64,000 nt of DNA. Source: PLanc-01 sp034678485 (GTDB taxonomy: Bacteria; Planctomycetota; Phycisphaerae; Sedimentisphaerales; Anaerobacaceae). This document shows, piece after piece, positions 46,168 through 53,952 of this stretch. The notes beneath the pieces were generated by a model, which had not been told where the DNA came from, ran no database searches, and was given only the letters and a program-made list of their open reading frames with translations. Where the stretch lies: positions 4,622 to 68,621 of the forward strand of contig JAXDBU010000082.1 in NCBI GenBank assembly GCA_034678485.1, read 5' to 3'. Position 1 is the stretch's first letter. The number at the start of each line of letters is the position of its first letter. Made by a program: the position numbers and the translations under genes.

Positions 46168-46449
46168 TCAGCCCACCCTTTCTGTCCCCGCGCATTCCTG
46201 TTCCATTGAATCAGGACACGTATTGGAGATCGTCAGATTCATTGCTACGTCGTTCTGCTCAGCCAACACCTCGAAGCCTTCTCTCAAGGCATCGAACACT
46301 GTCTGGGATTCACCTGCCACGAGCATGCTCATGGATCGCGTCTGAACGTGCAATCCGCGAGACCGAAGAACCTGACAGAACAGGTTTACGGGCTCGGAGA
46401 GCTCTCTGGTCCTCAGAGGATACACGCTGACTTCGGCCTGCACCTTCAT
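46168..46449 (-). CDS. YkoF-like thiamine/HMP-binding domain protein (MTH1187 type)
   Basis: 93 residues from ATG 46449, which overlaps the previous stop (ATGA); GCAGGTGACGCT precedes it. QAEVSVYPLRTRELSEPV, GLHVQTRSMSMLVAGES and VFDALREGFEVLAEQ match the small ferredoxin-like YkoF/MTH1187 fold, which binds thiamine-type ligands or has unknown roles. It sits between the MinD-like and Mrp-like genes and appears intact. Confidence 0.78.
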   Translation of the reverse strand: MKVQAEVSVYPLRTRELSEPVNLFCQVLRSRGLHVQTRSMSMLVAGESQTVFDALREGFEVLAEQNDVAMNLTISNTCPDSMEQECAGTERVG

Positions 46450-47516
46450 AGCGTCACCTGCGCCGCGAGAAAAGCTCCGTGCGTGTTGCCCGTCAGGCGG
46501 CCCATTCGTTCCAACAGCGGGGAGGCCCACACGAGAGAATCCCGCCGTGGGACGAAGCCGGCGACGATGACCGTTGGCTTGCCAAATGGCAACAGCAACT
46601 GCATCAAATCGTCAGGGGAGAAGGAATTCGCACGGGCGTACATGCTGGCGGCGTTGCGTTGCTTGGCTCGGTTGCAGGCTGACAAGGAGTTCAACGCGCC
46701 CACGAGGAGCAGTCCACCTGTTGTCCTCGCACAACGGGCCATTTCGGCGACCACCTGGACGGGGCCCGCCGTGAATTCCAGCACGGTGATAGCCGAGACC
46801 ACGTCGAAGCGGCCGTCGGCAAACGGCAGTGCCGATGCGTCCGCCACCTCGAACGTCCCGCCCGCGATACTCCTGTGCCGTGCAAGGGCGATCATTCGGT
46901 CGGAGAGATCCACGCCCGTATACTCGGCAACCGTCGCCTTCATGATCTGCGCTTTGGTGAAGGCGTCATCGTATGGAATCTCGCCCACCACGGAGACTCC
47001 CCGCTTGCGGGCCTCTTCGCTGATTTGGGCGGTCATCTCGGGATTGATGTCCGCTTTGTTGATGCACAGCAGCGTCTTGATGCCGAAATCGGCGGCCAGA
47101 TCGGCGACGCGCCCCAGATCGTGCCGTCCGGAGAGGGTCGGCTCGGTCACGATCAGCACCAGATCGGCCCCTGTGATGGAAGCGATCACCGGACACCCGA
47201 TCCCCGGCGAGCCGTCGACGATCACCAGATCCAGTTTCCGCTCTTCGGCGATTTCCTTGGCCTTGCGACGGATCAGGGTCACCAGTTTGCCGCTGTTTTC
47301 CTCCGCAATCCCCAGCTTCGCGTGGACCATCGGCCCGAACCGCGTGTCCGACAGGAACCACTGCCCGTTGACAGTATCATTGAATGCAATGGCCTTGACA
47401 GGGCAGAACTCCACGCAGACCTTGCACCCCTCGCAGGCGACCGGATCGACCGCATAGGTCTTCTGGATCGCGCCGTTGCCGGGTCCATTCAGGCCAATCG
47501 CGTCGAACCGGCACAT
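46446..47516 (-). pseudogene. MinD/ferredoxin ATPase fragment fused to a methyltransferase tail
   Basis: 356 codons. The first residues CRFDA complete a C-G-R-C-A-A-M-C motif whose start lies in the same frame inside the neighbouring transposase region. CEGCKVCVEFCP (Cys28, 31, 34, 38) is a ferredoxin insert. VIVDGSPGIGCPVI, IVTEPTLSG and CINKADIN are the MinD C-terminal half. The P-loop half is missing. At ~198-201 the text changes to GVDLSDRMIALARH, ADGRFDVVSAITVLEF, a methyltransferase without its glycine-rich motif I. Fe-S MinD ATPases of this kind accompany ORP/MrpORP genes in anaerobes. Neither half should be active. Confidence 0.72.
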
Positions 47517-48843
47517 CGCGGCGCACCGGCCGCAGCTTGTCCTTGTTCAAGGAATAGGTGAACGTGGCCGTGGTGGCGTGCACCTCGACCGTCACCAGTC
47601 GCCAGGCGCTGGGGGCCTGCTGGCGGGCGGCGCCCAGCTTCATCAACAGATCCTCCCGCCGCAACTTCATCGCCGCCAACTCATGCAGGCGACGCCAGAG
47701 CTTCTTGAGTTGCCGGCGACGCATGGAGCGTTCCTTGGCCACCCGATCGACGCTGCGGGCCAGGACATACAACTCTCCTTCCTGCGGCAGCAGTTTGACC
47801 GTCACGCCGGGACGCGCCTGCTGCCAGGGTCTCTCCAACAGGTCCTTCTCCAGTTTGCTCAGACGACCCTTGGGCGTGCCCACCAGATACCGCACCGGCG
47901 GATCGCTCGCCCGCATCTCGGCCAGGACTTCTTCTGTGGGAATGCCCCGGTCCATCACCCAGATCCGCCGGGCCTTGCCATACTGAGTCTCGATCTTCCG
48001 GAGGAAGTCCTTCAGGGTGGTCTTGTCCGCGGTGTTGCCGGCGAGCACTTCATAGGTCAGGGGAAAACCCTGTGGCGTGACGATCAGGGCGATCACCACC
48101 TGCACGCAATCCGATCGCTTGTCCCGGCTGTAGCCGAATTGACGCTTGTCGTTCTCGTCGCCGCGCGGCTCGCTCTCGAAGTACGTGCTCGTCAGATCAT
48201 AGAGCAGCACGTCGAACTCGGCCCCGAACAGATCCCGCCAGCGTCCGACCAGGTGCGAGAACAAAGCGCTCTTGTGAGCCAGGATCTGGTCGTGACAGCC
48301 GTACAGCTTGTGCGGATCGGCCGCCCCGACATCCACCCCCAGCAAATCCGCCAACGCACTGCTCTGGAACCACGGGCGATGCAAACGCCACTCGCTGCCG
48401 GGCGTCAGCAGCCGATAGACCGTCAAGACCGCCAGAACCAGATCCCAGCGGGTGCCCTTGCGGCTGGGCTGGAGACGTTGGCTCCAGAACTGGTCCAACT
48501 GCAACTCGTGCCACAGGTACAACGCCAGCCAACAGGCGCCCCATTGCCGCGGCCGGTGCAGCGACAGCTCCTTGAGCCGCAGTCGCACGACCGGGAAGCC
48601 CTCGTCCGTGGCTGCCTCGAGACGCTCCTCCGGGAACAACGCCATTGTTTGCGGCGGGCCGCTCTTGTCGGGAAACACTTCGACCGCGCGGGCCCAGGCT
48701 CGCTCCTGGGCGTCGTTGATCTCGCCCAGGTACAACACGTGCCGCTGGCTCACGCGACCGTCGGCCAACCGACGGCTCTCGACGATGCTCCAGTACGAGT
48801 GTTCCTTGCCGTTCTTCTTGCGCTGGATGTGCCGCAAATACAT
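47377..48843 (-). pseudogene. IS1634-family transposase, 3' end deleted
   Basis: The N-terminus (YLRHIQRKKNGKEHSYWSIV, SRRLADGRVSQRHVLYLGE) and core (DLTSTYFES with the first catalytic Asp, VMDRGIPTEE with the second) are typical of IS1634/IS4-type DDE transposases of ~550-600 residues. Transposase sequence ends after FTYSLNKDKLR near 47530. The frame then runs on through MinD coding sequence read out of phase (VRRDVPVRRDWPEW ...) to a stop at 47377. The final catalytic Glu region is therefore missing and the element is dead. The true remnant is about 47530-48843. Confidence 0.82.
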
Positions 48844-48900
48844 ATCGGCACTCTATTATGCACACAGCCAAGCCCCCGCCAATAGGCCAGGTCTTCACTA
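47530..48900 (-). mobile_element. IS1634-type insertion sequence remnant
   Basis: It contains the transposase remnant and its 5' flank. The right-hand end is not certain; no matching terminal inverted repeat can exist on the left because that end is lost at the junction with the MinD-like gene (47517-47535). No target-site duplication can be assigned. Confidence 0.6.
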
Positions 48901-49077
48901 CAACGGGTTCGGGCCCCTCTGCCGGCCCTCACGGACCCGCCAAGCGGGATCGCGGCCTCAAAAAAATCCAAAAGCCATCCGAATCCGCGAAGTCGGGCTA
49001 ACTGGCCGGTAGCCCGGCGACTCTGAGGATTCGCTCGCACGTGTCTCTGATGAGCAACAGGGATAAGGAGTCTCACA

Positions 49078-49899
49078 ATGGCCATCGAATCGTCTATTGA
49101 GTGGACTGGTTCCACTTGGAATCCCGTGACCGGCTGCACCAAGATCAGTGCAGGATGCCAGAACTGCTACGCCGAGCGTATGGCAAAGCGGCTCCAGGCC
49201 ATGGGTCAGAGCAATTACGCCAAGGGTTTCGCCGTGGCCTGCCACGAGCACGTTCTGGACCTACCGCTGAGATGGAAGCGGCCCCGCACCATTTTCGTCA
49301 ACTCCATGAGCGACCTCTTCCACGACGCGGTCCCACCGGACTTCATCCAGAGAGTCTTCCACGTCATGCGGGGGGCAAATCACCACATCTTCCAGGTCCT
49401 GACCAAGCGGGCCGAGCGTCTGGCCCAGCTATCGCCGGTCCTGGACTGGCCGGAGAACGTCTGGATGGGCGTAACTGTTGAGCGGTCTCACTGCAAACGT
49501 CGAATCGACTGTCTCCGCATGATCGGCGCGGCGGTGAAGTTCCTCTCCATTGAGCCACTCCTTGACGATCTCGGGGAACTCGACCTGACGGGTATCGACT
49601 GGGTAATCGCCGGCGGAGAGTCCGGCCCAGGGGCTCGCCCCATGCAGGCTGAGTGGGTCCGGGCAATCCGGGACCAGTGCCTCCAACGCCAGGTGCCCTT
49701 CTTCTTCAAACAATGGGGCGGTTTCCACAAGAAGAAGGCCGGGCGAACTCTCGATGGCCGTACATGGGATCAGATGCCCCACCCAGTGAGTACTCCTTGC
49801 GGAGATAGGCTTAGATCGCCAAGTCGTCTAACTGCCAAACACTGTCCGCAAACATCGGCTGTTCCGTCAGCAAGAGGAGCTGTCGAACCGTCGGGGTGA
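49078..49899 (+). CDS. DUF5131 (phage Gp37/Gp68-like) protein
   Basis: 273 residues; ATAAGGAGTC precedes the ATG. The N-terminal signature SIEWTGSTWNPVTGCTKIS with GCQNCYAERMAKRL gives the conserved three-Cys pattern (C-x6-C-x2-C) resembling radical-SAM clusters. IFVNSMSDLFHDAVP, FQVLTKRAERL, FLSIEPLLDDLG, DWVIAGGESGPGARPM and FFFKQWGG are all family blocks. It is often paired with a TcmP (three-Cys-motif partner) gene in phages and mobile islands; none is seen here. The last ~35 residues after DQMPHP are unlike relatives and overlap the convergent gene by 33 bases. Confidence 0.85.
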   Translation: MAIESSIEWTGSTWNPVTGCTKISAGCQNCYAERMAKRLQAMGQSNYAKGFAVACHEHVLDLPLRWKRPRTIFVNSMSDLFHDAVPPDFIQRVFHVMRGANHHIFQVLTKRAERLAQLSPVLDWPENVWMGVTVERSHCKRRIDCLRMIGAAVKFLSIEPLLDDLGELDLTGIDWVIAGGESGPGARPMQAEWVRAIRDQCLQRQVPFFFKQWGGFHKKKAGRTLDGRTWDQMPHPVSTPCGDRLRSPSRLTAKHCPQTSAVPSARGAVEPSG

Positions 49900-51480
49900 A
49901 TGTGTATCGGGCAAGACTATCCTATGTCCCATTGATGAAGATAGGGGTGTGCCCGGATCGTCTGGCTCCGAGGGAAGCGCCTCCGGTTCAACAAACAGGT
50001 CAATTGTCGGCCAGCGCCGAACGCCCAAGAGATACTCCCGAACCTGATCCTTGATCTCGTTGTGAAGATCAGCCCATGAACTGATGCGTTCGTTGACAAG
50101 AAGGACGAAGCTCAGAGAGGAACCGTCCGGAGTCACCTTATCGAAGGTTACGGTCAACGTTCCGTTCAAGCTCCCATAGAACACGTATTCCCAAGTCAGT
50201 CCGGAAAGCGACGCGGGTTTCTTCTGCCCAGTGTGGAATCTCCGTACCAAGAAGCGCCCGTAGTCGCGTGCCGAACACGCAAGTGACCCGGCACCTCGTC
50301 CAGCGGCCATATCGATGGCGTACGGAGCAGGCACCAAGGGCTGGGTCTGATGAAAATCCCAATCAGGATGCTCAAACGTCTCACCTGCGTACCACGTCTC
50401 ATTGTCAAGCGCCTCCATCGCCGTTGACCCTGCCATCTGCAACGTCGGCATCCCTCCTGCCAAGCCGATCTCCGAGTGGATGTAGTCGCCGTATGACAAA
50501 CCGGATGCGCACTCGATCACTGCCCCGAGCAACTGGTAACCCCAATGTGAGAACCCAACGGACGTGCCTGGGGCGAACAGCAACTTGCTTGTACAGTACA
50601 TGTACGTAATGGTTTCATCAAGCGTGGCGCTGTGCCCCAGCCCTAGCGCGGTCCCTACGTCACGCGGGCTCGGCGCGTGATCTGTCCAGCCGCTGCGGTC
50701 GTTAAGCAGGTCGGCCACCGTAATATTGCGGACACGAGCGTCCGCAAAGGCCCGCACGCCAGTCGGGCGTACCCCCAGGAGATCGCATACTCTCGCCGTC
50801 TGAGCCAGTCTTCCGCTGTCTATCAAGTCCCGCACCGCTGCGCGCGTTATCGGAATCGTGTTTGAGGCAAGCCGCATGATGGCGTTCGGTTCAATAGCCC
50901 GAGTGCATGCCTCGTCTTGCCACCCATAACCGTGTTCAAAGACCAGCCTTCCGTTCCGGACCACAGCGAGAGTAGCAGCTTCGAATCCATATTTCGTCAG
51001 GAACTCAACGACAATGTCGTCCAACCTGGAGAGTTCGGCCACCGGCAAGCCAGTGACAGGCAGATCCTTCCTTGCATGCCGCTGCGTAACCAACTGAATG
51101 CGAGTAGACACTACATGCGCGGGGCCCGGGACTGTCTCGAACAGGTCCAACTGCCACCGTCCGCCAGACTCCTTCCCAATAGCGACCTGAGTGATGCTCA
51201 CGCCCGGCTGCCCTATGACGCTCTCAAAAAGGGTACCGTCAGGGAGTGTGTAGCAAATGTGCAAATCCCTCCAACCGGTACTCCAGATCCACCACCAGGC
51301 CTGGGTGATCGTTCCCGACGCGGTGACGCTGAACGGCACGGTACAGCCGTTTCGGCTGTTATAGGACACCGAAAGATCGTTGAAATCTCTCCTGATAAGC
51401 GTGACCTGTCCCCGACAGGCTGCAACTCCCCCGGCCAGCAAGGAAGTACATACGAATAAGGCCGTCACGTTTTGTTTCAT
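49867..51480 (-). CDS. Secreted serine-beta-lactamase-fold protein with degenerate active site
   Basis: 537 residues; GATAGAGGAG precedes the ATG. A signal peptide (~1-25) is followed by a ~110-residue sandwich (NGCTVPFSVTASGTITQAWW) that may be a P-domain-like jelly roll. From ~150 comes a class C beta-lactamase/esterase fold (AATLAVVRNGRLVFEHGYGW, LASNTIPITRAAVRDLIDSG, VGFSHWGYQLLGAVIEC, GSLACSARDYGRF). The S-x-x-K motif reads S206-N-T-I209, so the general-base Lys is lost; the Y-x-N motif reads F-S-H. The last ~20 residues come from sequence shared with the convergent DUF5131 end. Likely a binding protein or pseudoenzyme. Confidence 0.78.
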   Translation of the reverse strand: MKQNVTALFVCTSLLAGGVAACRGQVTLIRRDFNDLSVSYNSRNGCTVPFSVTASGTITQAWWWIWSTGWRDLHICYTLPDGTLFESVIGQPGVSITQVAIGKESGGRWQLDLFETVPGPAHVVSTRIQLVTQRHARKDLPVTGLPVAELSRLDDIVVEFLTKYGFEAATLAVVRNGRLVFEHGYGWQDEACTRAIEPNAIMRLASNTIPITRAAVRDLIDSGRLAQTARVCDLLGVRPTGVRAFADARVRNITVADLLNDRSGWTDHAPSPRDVGTALGLGHSATLDETITYMYCTSKLLFAPGTSVGFSHWGYQLLGAVIECASGLSYGDYIHSEIGLAGGMPTLQMAGSTAMEALDNETWYAGETFEHPDWDFHQTQPLVPAPYAIDMAAGRGAGSLACSARDYGRFLVRRFHTGQKKPASLSGLTWEYVFYGSLNGTLTVTFDKVTPDGSSLSFVLLVNERISSWADLHNEIKDQVREYLLGVRRWPTIDLFVEPEALPSEPDDPGTPLSSSMGHRIVLPDTHSPRRFDSSSC

Positions 51481-51564
51481 GGCTTTACTCCTCTATCAAT
51501 CCCCGTTGGAGTCGAAGTTGTCCCGTTCTCAGTTGGAGGTGCGGCGGCCGCTCCACGGTGAATT

Positions 51565-51711
51565 CTACGCACTCTTGAGCTTCTTGGCAATACCCTGTTG
51601 CTCGTCTTGATTCTGTAATGTGGCCTCCAGCATCCACAATTGCTGATGGCCCATGATCCGCCGCATCCGTTTCTCCAGCGTCAGCAGCGACGAGGCGGTC
51701 CAGCGCAGCGC
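51565..51711 (-). pseudogene. IS256-like transposase C-terminal remnant
   Basis: A 48-codon reading frame ends at TAG 51565 with LRWTASSLLTLEKRMRRIM followed by GHQQLWMLEATL, the pattern of IS256/Mutator transposase C-termini (W-x-A-A-x-L-x-x-x-x-x-F-R-R-I-x-G-x-x-x-L). It starts directly at the ardA stop, so an element has probably cut into ardA and then decayed. Confidence 0.6.
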
Positions 51712-52025
51712 TACCCGAGCAGTGAGGCGAAGACGGGGCCATGCTCGCCGATCAAGAAAGCCACTTCGGCAACCTTGTCAATGTCCTGCCACTCGGACAG
51801 TCCCAAGTCACCGAAGCCCTCATAGTCATGGATAGCCCATTCCTCCGCTATCGGCTCTTTGGACTCCGCGAGCATCTCGGCGATCTGCTCCCGGATGGCT
51901 TCGGCTGACTGGCCGGCGTCGATCCACCGTCCATGCAGGCGGCCTGAGTTGTAGTCCGCCAAAGATGCGACGTAGATCCGTGGCGTCCCGGCAAGGTATT
52001 TGGGGTTCAAGCTACTCTGTTCCAT
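51711..52025 (-). CDS. ardA: ArdA-like antirestriction protein, truncated
   Basis: 104 residues from ATG 52025; CGAGGGAGGATAC is a strong ribosome site. TPRIYVASLADYNSGRLHG, WIDAGQSAEAIREQIAEML, SKEPIAEEWAIHDYEGFG match ArdA domain 1 and the start of domain 2. ArdA is normally ~165-170 residues: an acidic DNA-mimic that blocks type I restriction enzymes, carried by conjugative elements. The C-terminal third, including most of the dimer interface, is missing where the IS256-like remnant begins. It may be non-functional. Confidence 0.82.
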   Translation of the reverse strand: MEQSSLNPKYLAGTPRIYVASLADYNSGRLHGRWIDAGQSAEAIREQIAEMLAESKEPIAEEWAIHDYEGFGDLGLSEWQDIDKVAEVAFLIGEHGPVFASLLG

Positions 52026-52063
52026 GTATCCTCCCTCGGAAAAGCCGTTTTCCCCCGGAATAC

Positions 52064-52114
52064 GGGGCCGCGGTTTGTTCTTTCGCCCGCTGTTGGAGAA
52101 CAAACCGCGGCCCC
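52064..52114. repeat. Perfect 17-bp inverted repeat upstream of ardA
   Basis: GGGGCCGCGGTTTGTTC (52064-52080) is exactly inverted at 52098-52114 (GAACAAACCGCGGCCCC); the next pair (T52081/A52097) also matches, giving 18 bp around a 15-base loop. Outer TTTTCCC (52049-52055) and GGGAAAA (52131-52137) add a second inverted layer. It ends 38 bases before the ardA start. Confidence 0.85.
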
Positions 52115-52294
52115 CCTTGCGGGAAAAGGGAAGAAAGAAAAGTCGTCTGCCTCGCAGAGCCGGGCCTCAAACGGCTTGAGCAAGGTGCGTGACAGGCCAG
52201 CGCAGCGGACTGGCACGTCGCCTTGCGCCCGGTTGAGGTCCGGCGAGCGAGACGATAGAATGGGTGTGTAAATGGGGAGTGTGTCACGCGGCAG

Positions 52295-52831
52295 CTACGA
52301 TCCGCGTTGCTGTGATAGACTGGCGCTCGCCCTCTGAAGAAGAGCCTTGATCTCGGGTGCTATCCAAGATTCGTCGGACAGTCTGTTAATCGCTTGGGCG
52401 AACTTGTTGTTCGAATAGGAGGTGATCCGCTCGCGGTGGAACACCAACGCGCTGGCAATGGCGGCGAAATATACCACTGTGGCGACTTGGCGTTCAGCTT
52501 CTGATCGGCTGGTGTTGGCGACCTGCTTATGGTGTTCTTTGATTTTCTTGAGTATCGGAACGGGGGTGCCGGCATCCAGCAGACAGTCTCTGACTGAGCA
52601 TCGCGTGTGGGAAGCGATCTCGCGGTAGACGTGCATAAGGACAGTGGTGAGTTTCTCTGTGGCCTCGGGGTTTGCAGTGACTGCCGTATCGAGGTATTGG
52701 TCGAGGAGGTCTCCCATCGCCGTATGAGAGACTGGACCTGGAGACTCGAATGGCTCGTCGATGCACTGCCTGATGAAATGCAGGATGTTCCGACGCTCCT
52801 TGCCCAAGAATGACGGACTGGTTCCAGCCAT
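52295..52831 (-). CDS. Hypothetical helical protein downstream of ECF sigma factor
   Basis: 178 residues from ATG 52831, behind GGATAGGAGTGG. All-helical appearance (ERRNILHFIRQCIDEPF, ATEKLTTVLMHVYREIASH, VATVVYFAAIASALVFHRER). No signal peptide, membrane segment or family motif I recognise. It starts ten bases after the sigma-factor stop, so it is co-expressed and might be a soluble anti-sigma or accessory factor; that is inference from position only. Confidence 0.7.
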   Translation of the reverse strand: MAGTSPSFLGKERRNILHFIRQCIDEPFESPGPVSHTAMGDLLDQYLDTAVTANPEATEKLTTVLMHVYREIASHTRCSVRDCLLDAGTPVPILKKIKEHHKQVANTSRSEAERQVATVVYFAAIASALVFHRERITSYSNNKFAQAINRLSDESWIAPEIKALLQRASASLSQQRGS

Positions 52832-52841
52832 ACTACCACTC

Positions 52842-53564
52842 CTATCCATTCGAGAAGATTTCAATGAAGTCCTCCAGTTCATCATGGAATCCCTGCTGTG
52901 AATCGGTGACGTTCGTCAAACACTGAAGCAGTGTCTTCTGGAATCGGCGTTTGACGGTCACGATCATGTTGGACAGCTGACTGGCCGAAGAGACTCTCCA
53001 TCGCTTGCAGATATCTGCCAGCGATGGTGGGTTCTTGTCCTCCAGGGTCGGTGTCAACAGGTGTTCCTCAAAAGCGCGCCAGTGGATGTCGAGGCCGTCC
53101 TGCAGGCACTGAGCCTTCACGTCCTCCATCACCCGTTGCAGAATGCCAACGCCCCACTCGTAATCAAACGTTCGGGCTGCATCGCGCAGATCAGGGAGTT
53201 CGACAGCCGCAGACTGTGCATCGTCCAGAGTGTGTCCACGCCTACGTCGTAACTGGTCATAGACGTGGTTGAGAAATGCCTTTACCAGGAAAGAGCGGAA
53301 CTTCTTGGCTCGCTTACGATCGACCTTGTCGATGAACTCCTTGCCCAGCAGTATCTGCGCCAGGAAATCCTGCGTGTACTCCTCTGCATCTTGGGACGTG
53401 AACCCTTTGCGTTGGAGTAAGCAGCACAGCGGACGCCAGTACAGTCTGTAGAGAATCTCCTTGGCTTCCCACTGCTCGGCAGCGCTGAGAACCAAGGTCC
53501 ATGGAGTCTGGGGGAACTCCCGACCTCCACGCTGGAGGGCAGATGTGTTGTCACGTTTCTTCAT
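52842..53564 (-). CDS. ECF RNA polymerase sigma factor, planctomycete kinase-associated type
   Basis: 240 residues from ATG 53564; a TTG at 53606 would add 14. FPQTPWTLVLSAAEQ and LYRLYWRPLCCLLQRKGFTS with QDAEEYTQDFLAQIL are the region-2 signature of the large planctomycete ECF family (W-R-P-L ... D-A-E-D-L-T-Q). AKKFRSFLVKAFLNHVYDQL continues region 2. The C-terminal region 4 (LADICKRWRVSSASQLSNMI, VKRRFQKTLLQ) is recognisable. It is divergent from a Ser/Thr kinase-WD40 gene, a partner arrangement common in this phylum. Confidence 0.87.
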   Translation of the reverse strand: MKKRDNTSALQRGGREFPQTPWTLVLSAAEQWEAKEILYRLYWRPLCCLLQRKGFTSQDAEEYTQDFLAQILLGKEFIDKVDRKRAKKFRSFLVKAFLNHVYDQLRRRRGHTLDDAQSAAVELPDLRDAARTFDYEWGVGILQRVMEDVKAQCLQDGLDIHWRAFEEHLLTPTLEDKNPPSLADICKRWRVSSASQLSNMIVTVKRRFQKTLLQCLTNVTDSQQGFHDELEDFIEIFSNG

Positions 53565-53952
53565 GACGGAGACGCCTCGAATCGGCACAGTCTGTGCAAA
53601 TACCAAGAGACATCATATCTGGACCTGTCCGGCCACGCCAATGATTCCGTTATGTGGTACGACCCTTTCCTGTCCTCCATCCAAGGGGCACCAACTGCCT
53701 AAGCAGTCTCTCATCGCCGTCATCCAGCCGTCACGGCCACGCATTTCAAAGCAAGTCTGAGCAGCCTGCCTTCTCAGACGTACTACGGCCAGGGACTGGC
53801 TATCTTGCGCGCGACGAGGGGAAAAAGGACACTTTCTTCTCAGAAGATCCCACGGCGGAGGACCTTGTGCATGAATTCGGGCGGGTTTTGCTTTGTCAGG
53901 TGAAGTTGACACCTGTAGAATTCCTGCACTGGTGGTTGATTGGAGGCCTCGC
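53565..53952. other. Divergent promoter region between sigma factor and kinase
   Basis: 388 bases with promoters for both genes. The kinase frame is open into it (TTG at 53893), but GTG 53953 has the far better ribosome site. No strong inverted repeat was seen. Confidence 0.45.

Noticed and set aside
47476..48885. 469-codon plus-strand open frame
   Set aside because: Antisense to the IS1634-type transposase.
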